This document shows, in pieces, positions 1-8,265 of a stretch of DNA of 64,000 nt. The position numbers and the translations under genes were made by a program. The DNA lies in contig NZ_UIDD01000007.1 in assembly GCF_900497695.1 (NCBI RefSeq), forward strand, positions 868,001-932,000. Reading direction: 5' to 3'. The DNA comes from Pseudomonas wadenswilerensis (GTDB taxonomy: Bacteria; Pseudomonadota; Gammaproteobacteria; Pseudomonadales; Pseudomonadaceae). Each line of letters begins with the position of its first letter. Positions within the stretch are counted from its first letter, which is position 1. The notes below the pieces were generated by a model that worked only from the letters and a program-made list of their open reading frames with translations, was not told where the DNA came from and searched no databases.

Positions 1-717
1 CGCAGCCGCAGCGGCGCCAGCCTCACCGCTGACGGCGAGGCCTTCGTGGTTTACGCCAACCAGCTGGTGCAAACCTGGGAAGCCGCGCGCCGCGACCTGC
101 CCTTGCCCGAAGGCTGCCACCAGGTGCTGCACATCGGCGGCGAAGTCAGCCTCGGCAACCCCATGGTGCTTGGCTGGGTCAGCGCCCTGCACCGGGAAAT
201 GCCCGGCCACGCCATTCGTAGCGAAGTCAGCGACGGCGAATCCTTGCTGCACAAAGTGGAAATGGGCGTGCTCGATGCCGTGCTGGTCTACCAGCCCACC
301 TACGGCCCGGGCCTGCAGGTGGAGCAGTTGATGGAAGAAAAGCTCATCCGGATCCGCCGCAAGGACAAACCCGAGCCCTACGTGTACATCGACTGGGGCC
401 AGGCCTTCCGCCGCCGCCACGACGCCGCCCTGCCCGAATGCGCGCGCCCGGCACTGAGCTTCAACCTCGGACCGCTGGCGCTGCAGTACATCCTCGAACA
501 CGGCGGCAGCGGCTACTTCCGGACCCGCGTAGTGCAGGCATACCTGGACAGCGGCGTATTCGAACGCGTGCCGCAAGCACCGGAGTTCACCTACCCCACC
601 TACCTGGTGTATGCCCGCGAGCGCGACAGCGAGGCATTGCAGCAGGCGTTCAGGGTGCTGCGCGAAGTGGTGGCCGGTGAGAGTGACTGGTCACAGCGCT
701 GGGATCCGGTGATCTGA
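1..717 (+). CDS. LysR-family transcriptional regulator, 5' end cut by the window edge
   Basis: The reading frame is open from the first base, so the N-terminal helix-turn-helix lies outside the window. The first visible residues (SGASLTADGEAFVVYANQ) match the end of a LysR DNA-binding domain, where LT..G..F..YA begins the linker helix. The remaining ~210 residues fit the periplasmic-binding-like effector domain, starting near HIGGEVSLGNP. This is a DNA-binding regulator whose target cannot be told from here. Its last 27 bases overlap the 3' end of the convergent HPP-family gene. Family assignment is good; ligand and specificity are unknown. Confidence 0.8.
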   Translation, partial: RSRSGASLTADGEAFVVYANQLVQTWEAARRDLPLPEGCHQVLHIGGEVSLGNPMVLGWVSALHREMPGHAIRSEVSDGESLLHKVEMGVLDAVLVYQPTYGPGLQVEQLMEEKLIRIRRKDKPEPYVYIDWGQAFRRRHDAALPECARPALSFNLGPLALQYILEHGGSGYFRTRVVQAYLDSGVFERVPQAPEFTYPTYLVYARERDSEALQQAFRVLREVVAGESDWSQRWDPVI

Positions 718-1851
718 GCGCGCCACCTCACTCAACAACTGTCGCTTGAGCCCGGCAATCAGATCAGTCTGGGTAATCACCCCCACCAGCACCTCGCCGT
801 CCATTACCGGCAAACAATGCAGGCCCTGCTCGCTGAGCAACGGAATCAGCGCCACCGCCGGCTCGTCACTGCGCACGGTGATCACCGGCCGGCTCATGAT
901 CTGCTCCAGCAGCACCTTGGGCCGGCGCCCGAACAACCCGCGCCAGCTGAAACGCCCCAAAGTCATGGCCGGGCCGACCAGGTCCGTCAGGCTGACAATC
1001 CCCACCAGCCGCCGCGCGTCATCCAGCACCGGCAAGGTGTGCAAATGGTGGCTCGACAACAGCTGCCAGGCCTGCTGCAAGGTGGTCTGCGGCGTCGCCA
1101 ACTGCACGTCCCGCGACATCACCGAAGCGGCGGTAATGCCGCCCAGGCTGCGCTTGAGCGCGTGTTGCTCGGTGGCCATGATGATGCGTTCGAGCTCATC
1201 GCGGGTGACGTCGACAAACTCGCCGAGCTCTTCCAGCGCCTGGTCGAGGTCCTCGCCACTGACCCCAACCCGCTCACCCGGCAACACATCGGCGGTGTGG
1301 TGCAGGTCTTTGCGCGGCGCGGCGGTTTTCGGGTAGCGCACCCCGGTCAGGCGGTTGTAGATCACCGCAACCGCTACCAGTACCAGGGCATTGAGCATGA
1401 TCGGCTCGAACACCTGGTCACCCAGCGCCGCCAGCGATGAGTCCGCCAACACCACACTCACCGCCACGCCGCCACCCGGCGGGTGCAGGCAGCGCAGCAG
1501 GCACATCACCAGGATCGCCACGCCCAGGGCCAGCGCCGCGACCCACAAGGCCGAACCAAAGCAGTGATGCAGCACCAGCCCCACCGCTGTCGCGCTGGCA
1601 TAGCTGCCAACAAAGGGCCAGGGCTGCGCCAGCGCCCCGGAGTGCACGGCAAACAGCAGCACTGCCGACGCCGCCAGCGGCCCGAGCAGGTGCAGTGCCA
1701 CTGTCGGGCCAAAGGCCAGGCTGCAGGCAAAACCTGCGAGAAACAGACCGAGCAACGCACCGACACCTGCACGTAGCCATTCTTTCGGGGGGATGTTCAG
1801 AGAGGCCGGCAGCAGCCGGCTGAACCAGTTGTTCAGACCGCGGGTAGACAT
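691..1851 (-). CDS. HPP-family integral membrane protein with C-terminal CBS pair
   Basis: This 386-residue protein has about four hydrophobic segments in residues 25-175, including the family signature LHPPGG near residue 122. A linker follows, then two CBS domains (about 240-370; MSRDVQLATP and MSRPVITVRSDEP begin the repeats), which usually bind adenine nucleotides. HPP proteins are inner-membrane proteins, and a plant relative transports nitrite; the substrate here is unknown. I chose the ATG at 1851 because the longer upstream frame is proline-rich, crosses a terminator-like hairpin and does not look like protein. The 3' end overlaps the convergent LysR gene. Confidence 0.82.
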   Translation of the reverse strand: MSTRGLNNWFSRLLPASLNIPPKEWLRAGVGALLGLFLAGFACSLAFGPTVALHLLGPLAASAVLLFAVHSGALAQPWPFVGSYASATAVGLVLHHCFGSALWVAALALGVAILVMCLLRCLHPPGGGVAVSVVLADSSLAALGDQVFEPIMLNALVLVAVAVIYNRLTGVRYPKTAAPRKDLHHTADVLPGERVGVSGEDLDQALEELGEFVDVTRDELERIIMATEQHALKRSLGGITAASVMSRDVQLATPQTTLQQAWQLLSSHHLHTLPVLDDARRLVGIVSLTDLVGPAMTLGRFSWRGLFGRRPKVLLEQIMSRPVITVRSDEPAVALIPLLSEQGLHCLPVMDGEVLVGVITQTDLIAGLKRQLLSEVARSDHRIPAL

Positions 1852-1875
1852 GGGTAAATCGGGCACCTGGGCAGT

Positions 1876-1925
1876 AAAAAAAGCCCGGCCAAAATGGCTG
1901 GGCTGAGTATTGCGAGGGGCAATAC
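1876..1925 (-). terminator. Tandem hairpins plus T-run in the leader of the HPP gene
   Basis: Read on the minus strand, a perfect 7-bp hairpin (GTATTGC / GCAATAC, 1907-1925) is followed by a GC-rich stem (AGCCCAGCC / GGCCGGGCT with one G-T pair, loop ATTTT) and seven Ts, ending 25 bases before the HPP start codon. It is a good intrinsic terminator. It could end transcription coming from the two upstream genes or act as an attenuator in the HPP leader; the sequence cannot decide. Confidence 0.7.
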
Positions 1926-2065
1926 CAATGGGCTCCGTCCGTGGAGATGGAATTTTTTGGGTGTTGCGTGGGCGGGGATTTTGCCGGGGTTGGGCTGGCG
2001 GGTGGTAATTCAAAAAAGTGAGGGGTGGCTGCAGTTTTTTTGAGGGATGGCGCGGGAGTACAGGT

Positions 2066-2086
2066 GTCGGCGGCAAGGCCGCCGAC
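2066..2086. other. 8-bp perfect hairpin between the 24-aa gene and the HPP gene
   Basis: GTCGGCGG and CCGCCGAC flank a five-base loop. There is no T-run on either strand, so it is not a classic terminator. It may stabilise the 3' end of the small-gene transcript. Confidence 0.4.
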
Positions 2087-2098
2087 ATCGCCTGGCAA

Positions 2099-2173
2099 TC
2101 AATGCATAAACAGTGCGATCAGGATGATCACGGGAATAGGCACACCCAACATGAACAACAGTAGCGAACGCAT
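2099..2173 (-). CDS. 24-residue hydrophobic small protein
   Basis: A short frame reads MRSLLLFMLGVPIPVIILIA followed by LFMH and a stop. It has a well-placed ribosome binding site (GAGGAG, 6-7 bases before ATG) and begins only 16 bases after the stop of the membrane-protein gene 2190-3113, so the two are probably co-transcribed. The peptide is one hydrophobic helix broken by a VPIP motif, with a charged residue only at the N-terminus. It fits a single-pass inner-membrane miniprotein. I recall very similar ~24-residue proteins annotated as hypothetical in proteobacteria; the function is unknown. Confidence 0.7.
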   Translation of the reverse strand: MRSLLLFMLGVPIPVIILIALFMH

Positions 2174-2189
2174 GATAGTTCTCCTCGGT

Positions 2190-3113
2190 TCAACGGACTC
2201 GGGCGTTGATATAGTCATCGACCGGCATCACCGCATCGCGACGGCGGCCACCATAGGTTGCGGCGAGACTGGCGAAAAATGCCCCGCACAACAAAGCGAT
2301 GAACATCCACAATGCCGACACCGCAGCCACCTTGCTGGCGGCGTCGGCCGTTTCACGGGCAACCCTTTTGGCGTCGTCTATTGCCTGACGCGCCTGGGCG
2401 AACACCTCGTCGACCCGCTGCTCGGCTTGGGCCGGGGTCAGGTTGGTGCGCTGGCTGACCAGTTGCGCCAGGTACAGTCGGTCTTCGGCCTTAAGCTGCC
2501 CGCCGCTGCGCAACGAGCGAGTCATGATCCGGGTTACCACCCCCTGGGTTGCATCCTCATTGACCGCTACAGTGCTATCGCCACGAAAAAGGCTGTCGAC
2601 AAAGTAGCCATAGGGGTCGCTGTCCGTGGTGCTAGCGGCAGCCGACGCTGCTGACGTGATGCCGCCTGCGGCACCCGCTGCAACTTGAGCACCTGCCTGC
2701 ACCCCGCCGCCCACAATACTGCTGACCGAACCGACCACCAGCGTTGCCGTTACCAGCGTGGCAACGGCCCATGCCAGAAAGCCATGGGCCGTATCGCGAA
2801 AGTAAACCTCATCACCCTGCACGCTCGCCCACTTGACCCGCAGGCGACCCGCCAGGTACCCCCCCAGGCCGGAAGCGATAATCTGGGTCAGCGCCAGCCA
2901 GACAATCGTGGATATTCCCAGGCTCTTGGCGCTCATTCCGTCGCCAGGCCACGGAGAAACGGCCGAAAAGCCCAGCCCAAAACCGAGCAGTACCAGTATC
3001 AGCGACAACGCCGCCGCACCTGCCGCGCCTGCAAAAATTGCCGGCCATGACACGCCGGAGCGGTTTTCCACTTCGGCGATGGTGGTCGAGTGGGTTTCTG
3101 ATGTTGTAATCAT
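2190..3113 (-). CDS. Conserved integral membrane protein, unknown function
   Basis: The 307-residue protein has a short hydrophilic N-terminus and hydrophobic segments near residues 25-50, 65-85, 110-135 and 265-290. Between the third and fourth is a soluble region (about 160-262) rich in charged helix (for example YLAQLVSQRTNLTPAQAEQRVDEVF). Glycine- and alanine-rich runs (GAAGAAALS, GGGVQAGAQVAAGAAGG) suggest tightly packed helices. The start has a GGGAG ribosome site eight bases upstream. It is probably in an operon with the 24-residue peptide. I do not recognise a characterised family. Confidence 0.75.
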   Translation of the reverse strand: MITTSETHSTTIAEVENRSGVSWPAIFAGAAGAAALSLILVLLGFGLGFSAVSPWPGDGMSAKSLGISTIVWLALTQIIASGLGGYLAGRLRVKWASVQGDEVYFRDTAHGFLAWAVATLVTATLVVGSVSSIVGGGVQAGAQVAAGAAGGITSAASAAASTTDSDPYGYFVDSLFRGDSTVAVNEDATQGVVTRIMTRSLRSGGQLKAEDRLYLAQLVSQRTNLTPAQAEQRVDEVFAQARQAIDDAKRVARETADAASKVAAVSALWMFIALLCGAFFASLAATYGGRRRDAVMPVDDYINARVR

Positions 3114-3133
3114 TGTTTTTGAGCTCCCGTGAG

Positions 3134-3177
3134 GAACATCGAATGTTCAGTAGAACGGGTGCATGCCCTGTGCCAAG
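3134..3177 (-). promoter_or_regulatory. Possible sigma-54 promoter and inverted repeat upstream of the membrane protein
   Basis: On the minus strand, TTGGCACAGGGCATGCA (3160-3177) has GG and GC ten bases apart, as in the -24/-12 sigma-54 promoter (TGGCAC-N5-TGC). Just downstream is a perfect inverted repeat GAACAT-CGA-ATGTTC (3134-3148) in the presumed leader. The promoter match is reasonable, but no enhancer-binding site was recognised. Confidence 0.35.
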
Positions 3178-3405
3178 CCTGCTCAATTGGTAATGCCTGT
3201 GAATTCAATATGTTGCAGCGATTGCAGAGCATTCCCATCATGCAAAGTGCATGATCGGGAAGCCGCTAGCGGGTGTTCTGCATACCCGGGCAGCGATTTG
3301 CAGAAACTGCTGTGGGTGATGGGCAGCCAAGGGGTGTTGGCGAGCAGTCGTGACAGGCTGCTAACGGCCAGAAGCGGACGGTCGAACGCTTACCTTTCTC
3401 GATGG
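3178..3405. other. Intergenic stretch with no recognised feature
   Basis: This lies between the promoter region of the membrane protein and the stop of the HxlR-type regulator. No convincing gene, RNA or repeat was seen; the short open frames have no coding character or ribosome site. Confidence 0.5.
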
Positions 3406-4101
3406 CTATTGCACAGGCTGGATTGCAGCGCTCCGGGTACCGGCGAACGCACTCGTGCCAAGCCAGCGCCACAAGTTTTCCGCATCCTGCTCAGCGCCGT
3501 CTACACGCAACTCCCGCGACTGAAGCACCTCCCTGGGCGTGCGGTCGCCTGTCCACACTTCGGTCAACGCGCGCACGCTTGAGTCCACGACGAGCGTGAG
3601 TTCGCGTCCCGGGTCGTCGCGGCACAGATCTGCCACACCCTGTTCGACCACCAGCCACCACGCTTGCTCGCCGGAGCGCGCGTCTCGGAACCTGAAGTGG
3701 ATGACCACCGACTGGGACGGGAACAGCTCGATGCGCGCAAACCGGCGCACGTCCCACATGAGCAGGCCCGCGTCGAGTTCGTTATCGCGAAGGCGACTCC
3801 CTATCCAGCGCGCCCCCCAATGGCCTAGCGCCATTATGATGGGGCGCAAATCCTCGCCTGCCTCGGTCAGGCTGTACTCCCAGACTTTGCCAGCGGCCGT
3901 GCGATGTACGACACCGATAGCTTCCAAGTGGCGCAGCCGCTGTGCCAGCAAGCTGGTGGACATCCGTGGTACGCCGCGGTGCAGTTCATTGAAGCGCTTG
4001 CTGCCGCATAGCAGCTCGCGCACGACCAAAGGCGTCCAGCGCTCGCACAGTGCTTCAGCACCGCGCGCGACCGTGCAGAACTGACCGTAGCTTTCATCCA
4101 T
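3406..4101 (-). CDS. HxlR-type winged-helix regulator with C-terminal SCP2-like domain
   Basis: Residues 1-100 form an HxlR winged helix: CERWTPLVVRELL and the G..RFNELHRGVPRMSTSLLAQRL segment are characteristic, followed by the wing around KVWEYSLTEAG. The remaining ~120 residues are an extra domain resembling the sterol-carrier-like fold often fused to this subfamily. It is divergent from the nitrilase gene, with 103 bases between the starts, and probably controls it. The start has GGAG eight bases upstream. The inducer is unknown. Confidence 0.82.
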   Translation of the reverse strand: MDESYGQFCTVARGAEALCERWTPLVVRELLCGSKRFNELHRGVPRMSTSLLAQRLRHLEAIGVVHRTAAGKVWEYSLTEAGEDLRPIIMALGHWGARWIGSRLRDNELDAGLLMWDVRRFARIELFPSQSVVIHFRFRDARSGEQAWWLVVEQGVADLCRDDPGRELTLVVDSSVRALTEVWTGDRTPREVLQSRELRVDGAEQDAENLWRWLGTSAFAGTRSAAIQPVQ

Positions 4102-4126
4102 CGCCTGTACTCCGCAACTACAACGC

Positions 4127-4139
4127 TTCAGATTCTGAA
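4127..4139. promoter_or_regulatory. Candidate operator between the HxlR-type regulator and nitrilase
   Basis: TTCAGA-T-TCTGAA is a perfect 6-1-6 inverted repeat in the 103-base divergent intergenic region. Its size and position suit a dimeric winged-helix regulator such as the one encoded next to it. Assignment to that regulator is inference. Confidence 0.45.
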
Positions 4140-4204
4140 CTAGCCTCGTGCCTTCGACGCGTGCACGCTGAAACCTGTGAAAGCCACCGCCTCAGGAGAA
4201 CGCC

Positions 4205-5146
4205 ATGACCAAGATAGCCATCATTCAGCGTCCGCCCGTGCTGCTCGATCGCAGCGCGACCATCGCCCGGGCCGTGCAATCGGTCGCTGAGGCCGCGGCG
4301 GCGGGCGCCTCGCTGATCGTTTTGCCCGAATCGTACATTCCAGGTTACCCGTCGTGGATCTGGCGGCTGGCGGCGGGAAAAGACGGGGCTGTAATCGGCC
4401 AGTTGCACACGCGTCTGCTGGCCAACGCCGTTGATATCGCCAACGGCGACCTGAACGATTTGTGCGAGGCCGCCAGCGCTCACGCCGTGACAATCGTATG
4501 CGGTATCAATGAATGCGACCGGCGTAATGGCGGCGGCACGCTCTACAACAGCGTAGTCGTTATCGGTACGAACGGCGAAGTGCTCAACCGGCATCGCAAG
4601 CTGATGCCAACGAACCCCGAGCGCATGGTCCATGGTTTCGGTGATGCGTCAGGGTTGCGTACGGTCGATACACCCGTCGGGCGCATTGGTGCGCTCATCT
4701 GCTGGGAAAACTACATGCCCTTGGCGCGCTATTCTTTGTATGCCCAAGGAGTGGAAATCTACGTCGCCCCCACGTACGACACCGGCGAGGGCTGGATCAG
4801 CACGATGCGTCACATTGCACTCGAAGGTCGATGCTGGGTGCTCGGCAGTGGCACCGCGTTGCGCGGCAGCGACATTCCCGATGACTTTCCGGCGCGCACG
4901 CAACTGTTTCCCGATCCGCAAGAGTGGATCAACGACGGCGACTCGGTGGTGGTCAACCCGCAAGGCCGGATCACAGCCGGTCCATTACACCGAGAGGCAG
5001 GCATTCTGTATGCAGACATTGACGTGTCACTCGTGGCGCCGGCGCGGCGGGCGCTTGACGTCACCGGGCACTATGCGCGCCCTGACATTTTCCAGTTGCA
5101 GGTGCGACGCACGCCGGCGACAGCGGTGCGCTTCACCGACGGATGA
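4205..5146 (+). CDS. Nitrilase-superfamily hydrolase (carbon-nitrogen hydrolase)
   Basis: At 313 residues this has the size of a true nitrilase. The Glu-Lys-Cys triad is visible: E42 in VLPESYIPGYP, K132 in HRKLMPT and C166 in ALICWENYMP. The last motif (CWEN.MP) and the GYP after the catalytic glutamate are typical of branch 1 nitrilases, which convert nitriles to carboxylic acids and ammonia. The enzyme should be cytoplasmic. It has an AGGAG ribosome site, is divergent from an HxlR-type regulator and is followed 71 bases later by a GFA-family gene, suggesting a small catabolic or detoxifying unit. The nitrile substrate is unknown. Confidence 0.88.
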   Translation: MTKIAIIQRPPVLLDRSATIARAVQSVAEAAAAGASLIVLPESYIPGYPSWIWRLAAGKDGAVIGQLHTRLLANAVDIANGDLNDLCEAASAHAVTIVCGINECDRRNGGGTLYNSVVVIGTNGEVLNRHRKLMPTNPERMVHGFGDASGLRTVDTPVGRIGALICWENYMPLARYSLYAQGVEIYVAPTYDTGEGWISTMRHIALEGRCWVLGSGTALRGSDIPDDFPARTQLFPDPQEWINDGDSVVVNPQGRITAGPLHREAGILYADIDVSLVAPARRALDVTGHYARPDIFQLQVRRTPATAVRFTDG

Positions 5147-5217
5147 AGCTAACCGACCCTCAGGCGATCCATTCCCACTTCAGCGATGTGTGTAGCAACT
5201 GATCAAGGAGTCATTCC

Positions 5218-5652
5218 ATGAGCATTCAAAAGTCTTACAAGGGCAGTTGTTTTTGCGGCGCAGTCGAGTTCACCGTCAGCGGTGAGCCAGCCGCAATGGG
5301 CTATTGCCATTGCGAGTCGTGTCGACATTGGTCAGCCGCGCCGGTCAATGCCTTCACGCTGTGGAAACCCGAGGCAGTGCAAGTAACGCGGGGGGCTGAG
5401 AACATTGGCACTTACAACAAGACACCGCAGAGTTTTCGCAAATGGTGCAAGCATTGCGGCGGGCATATTTTCACCGAACACCCGGGGATGGGGCTCATCG
5501 ACGTGTATGCCGCCGTCATCCCGGATTTCGCGTATTCGCCAGGCGTTCACGTCCACTATCAGGAGACCCACCTGCGCATCAAAGACGGGTTGCCCAAGCT
5601 GAAGGATGTCCCTAGCGAATTAGGCGGATCGGGTGTCAGCGTGGACGAATAG
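5218..5652 (+). CDS. GFA-family (CENP-V/GFA domain) zinc protein
   Basis: The 144-residue protein carries the cysteine pattern of the GFA fold: C.CGAVEF near residue 11, CHCESC near residue 31 and WCKHCGG near residue 77. The family is named for glutathione-dependent formaldehyde-activating enzyme, but most members have no proven activity. A strong AAGGAG site precedes the ATG. It follows the nitrilase on the same strand and may share its transcript. A second, divergent GFA protein lies at 32732-33124. Confidence 0.85.
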   Translation: MSIQKSYKGSCFCGAVEFTVSGEPAAMGYCHCESCRHWSAAPVNAFTLWKPEAVQVTRGAENIGTYNKTPQSFRKWCKHCGGHIFTEHPGMGLIDVYAAVIPDFAYSPGVHVHYQETHLRIKDGLPKLKDVPSELGGSGVSVDE

Positions 5653-5705
5653 CGCTAGCACGATAGTGTGCGGCGCTCCGACCTTGCCTGGCGAGTGCGC
5701 CGCCG

Positions 5706-6797
5706 TTAATCGAGGGTAAACAGGTCCCCTTCGACACTCCGGTCACCGTGTTTACGACGCTGCGCGGCAGCGTCGTAGACGATCAGCAAAAGCTCCCTGC
5801 TCTCCTCAGCCGATTTGAACAAACACATGCCCTCTGCATGGTCGTCGCCTTTGCCGAACGGCACCTCCAGCACCGTCTCCAATTGATCGGCGAACACCAC
5901 CTGCTCTTCATCGGCTGCGAAGCCGCCGCGCCAACGGAACACCGTGACCGGGCCGTCCAGGTCCATGGTCGGCCCCGCCAGAATCAGCAGGTCGTCGCCG
6001 CGGGTGCACAGGTCTCGCACCCCCAGGCCATTGAGCGAAAAAAAGTGTTTGCGGTAGCGACGCCCACCCGGGCCGATCTTCTTCAGCACCAGGGTGTCGG
6101 TCGAGTCGCCGTCGGCTTCGGGTTCGATCTCCAGCAGCACGGTCCAGCCGCGCAGCACTGGCCCCCGAAGCCCCAACAGCAGGCGCGAGCCGATGACGGC
6201 CAAGCCTTCAATGTCGAAACCGTTGTCTTTGCCCGGGATGCGCAGAAAGTCGCGTAGCTGATCGTCCTTGGCGATTTCCGCGGTCAGGTCGTTGCCGAGC
6301 GCGTTGCCATGCAACTGCGCCGCCGTACGTCCATCGCCATCCACCTTTTCGGCGAGCTCATAGCGGTCGTTCTGCTGCACCACAGGGAGACGCGCCAGCA
6401 GAAAGCGATTGCCGTCAGCCTCTACGGTCGACAGGCGCTTGATGTTCTTCTGCGCGGATTTGTCGGCATCCGCCTTCTTGCGCTTGAGGCTATGGGAGCC
6501 GACGACCCAGAGATACCCCCCGTCAGGGGCATAGGCCAGGCCCTCGATGTCGATCTCGGCGTCTGGATCGGGTATGGGCAGGCTCAGGTATTCCATGAGC
6601 GGGAAGGCGTGGTGCTCATCGCACATCACAGCCTCGCCGGGTGCTGCGGACTGGATGGTCAGGCGTTCCAGGCTGGTGGTTTCGTCGTTGGCCAGCCACA
6701 GCGTGTCGCCGATCTGCAAGGCAACCGAAAGGCCGTCACGCAATGACGCAAATGCCGGATCAAAGCGCAGCATCACGGTATTGCCTGGCTTGCTCAT
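5706..6797 (-). CDS. DUF3616-domain protein
   Basis: The 363-residue protein opens with VALQIGDTLWLANDETTSLERL, continues with repeated short beta motifs (IDIEGLAYAPDGGYLWVVGSHS, FDIEGLAVIGSRLLLGLRGP) and ends near AEGMCLF; these fit DUF3616. The repeats suggest a beta-propeller-like fold of the esterase-like/phytase-like type, but no catalytic residues are established. There is no signal peptide, so it is probably cytoplasmic. An AGGAGAG site lies seven bases before the ATG. The function is unknown. Confidence 0.75.
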   Translation of the reverse strand: MSKPGNTVMLRFDPAFASLRDGLSVALQIGDTLWLANDETTSLERLTIQSAAPGEAVMCDEHHAFPLMEYLSLPIPDPDAEIDIEGLAYAPDGGYLWVVGSHSLKRKKADADKSAQKNIKRLSTVEADGNRFLLARLPVVQQNDRYELAEKVDGDGRTAAQLHGNALGNDLTAEIAKDDQLRDFLRIPGKDNGFDIEGLAVIGSRLLLGLRGPVLRGWTVLLEIEPEADGDSTDTLVLKKIGPGGRRYRKHFFSLNGLGVRDLCTRGDDLLILAGPTMDLDGPVTVFRWRGGFAADEEQVVFADQLETVLEVPFGKGDDHAEGMCLFKSAEESRELLLIVYDAAAQRRKHGDRSVEGDLFTLD

Positions 6798-6940
6798 GGG
6801 TGCTCTCCTGCCTTGAGGGGGTGACGCGAAGCTGTGTAAAGGCTAGTGGTTACCCGTCAACAATCAAGGCTATTCGCCAGGTTCCCAGCCTGCAGTGCAG
6901 GCTTTGTAGACAAGCACCGCCCCCCACTAATACTGATGGT

Positions 6941-7996
6941 TTACAACATGTCCTCGCTGTTGCCAGATGACTGCGTCAGAAACTCAGTGATCAGCGAGGT
7001 AATCTGCTGCTGGATCAACCCACGTGGGCGGCCGTTGTCGCCATCTCGGCAGATGATGCCATCGCCTGGTACTGCTTCTTCGAGCACTGCCACCGCACCA
7101 GGTTTGCACACCGACATGAAGCTGAAGTGGCTTGCGTCGCTGATTTCGACGTAACGGCTTGACGCTTGGGGCAGGCGTTTGGCCAAGTTGGCGGACTCCA
7201 ACTGAGCGGGGAGCTCTTGCGACGGTACGCCGGCAGCGATCACTAGCGCTGGTACCGGCAGCGCCGCAAGGCTTTCATCGGTCAGCCCGCGTGAAAGGCC
7301 CAGGTCCAGTGTAACCACCGCAGTGACGCGTTTATCGCGCAAATCACCGGCCAACCCGGCCTTCAATGCTGAAGTGCTTTCGGCGTTCATCTGTTGATAA
7401 ACGGTGCAACTGACCAACTGCGGGTGGGCTTTGCAGTCACGGGCAAATCGGTCTGGGTCGAAACGAGCCCCGACGATCTCCATGGCGGTCCAGCCACCCA
7501 GTGAATGGCCCACTACCGCAATTCGGCGCTTCGCGACCTGGCCAAATTTTTCAGGTTGAGTCGTGACCGCTTCAATGGCTCGGCTCAGATCCACGGGCCG
7601 TTGCCATAACTGCGCCGCTGCTTGAGGGCTACGGTCACGGCTAGTGGTGCCGGGGTGGTTGACCGCGGCGACGATGTAACCCTTGTGGGCCAGCGCACTG
7701 GCAAGCCAGGTCTGGTTGCCCCAGTTGCCCCCGAAACCATGGGAGAGCACTACCAATGGGTGTTCGCCAGCAGCCGGTGGCGTGTTACGAACGGCAGAAG
7801 CACCGACAAACACCGCATTATCGGCGATCAATTGCGTGGTGGCGGTGGTTGCACTGGGGTACCAGACAACCATCTCCAGCGTGCGATTATCATGCGTGTC
7901 CAGCAGCGTGGAGGACTGGAAGCCAACCGGGTTATCGTCAGCGAATGCGCTGGCAGTCAGGCAGATCAGAAACAGGGCGCCGAAAGCTGTTTTCAA
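6941..7996 (-). CDS. Exported alpha/beta hydrolase (dienelactone hydrolase/lipase-like)
   Basis: The nucleophile elbow GHSLGG is clear in VVGHSLGGWTAMEIV, with an oxyanion-side HGFGGNWGNQ and a terminal histidine in DASHFSF. I set the start at the TTG at 7996: AAGGAAG lies eight bases upstream, and the resulting N-terminus (KTAFGALFLICLTASAFA) is a clean signal peptide. An ATG 31 codons earlier would bury that signal. The 351-residue protein should act in the periplasm or outside the cell. It resembles platelet-activating-factor acetylhydrolase-like or polyester-hydrolase-like enzymes; the substrate is unknown. Confidence 0.8.
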   Translation of the reverse strand: MKTAFGALFLICLTASAFADDNPVGFQSSTLLDTHDNRTLEMVVWYPSATTATTQLIADNAVFVGASAVRNTPPAAGEHPLVVLSHGFGGNWGNQTWLASALAHKGYIVAAVNHPGTTSRDRSPQAAAQLWQRPVDLSRAIEAVTTQPEKFGQVAKRRIAVVGHSLGGWTAMEIVGARFDPDRFARDCKAHPQLVSCTVYQQMNAESTSALKAGLAGDLRDKRVTAVVTLDLGLSRGLTDESLAALPVPALVIAAGVPSQELPAQLESANLAKRLPQASSRYVEISDASHFSFMSVCKPGAVAVLEEAVPGDGIICRDGDNGRPRGLIQQQITSLITEFLTQSSGNSEDML

Positions 7997-8222
7997 TGTT
8001 GTTATCTTCCTTGATCGGACAAGCGCATAGCAATCTGAAGCAGGCTGTTGGGCCCATCTCGCATGCGGTCGAAATCCAATGTTGAGCACAGGTGCGTTGC
8101 ACGGACATTAAAGCCCATATTCGCGCCGACGTGCATGGGACTTTCATCGTTAGCGCAACGGCATCACACCACCACAGCGGCGATGGCCTGCCGCCGGTCC
8201 TTGTTTAATTTCCCCGGCAAAA

Positions 8223-8246
8223 CCGGCACAATCGCCGGCTTTTTTT
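8223..8246 (+). terminator. Intrinsic terminator 20 bases before the P-loop gene start
   Basis: CCGGC and GCCGG flank a six-base loop and are followed by a run of seven Ts. It sits between the divergent hydrolase and the P-loop gene, directly ahead of the latter's ribosome site (AAGG). It may insulate the gene from upstream transcription or attenuate it. Confidence 0.6.
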
Positions 8247-8265
8247 CCCGACAAGGTAGTCCCTC

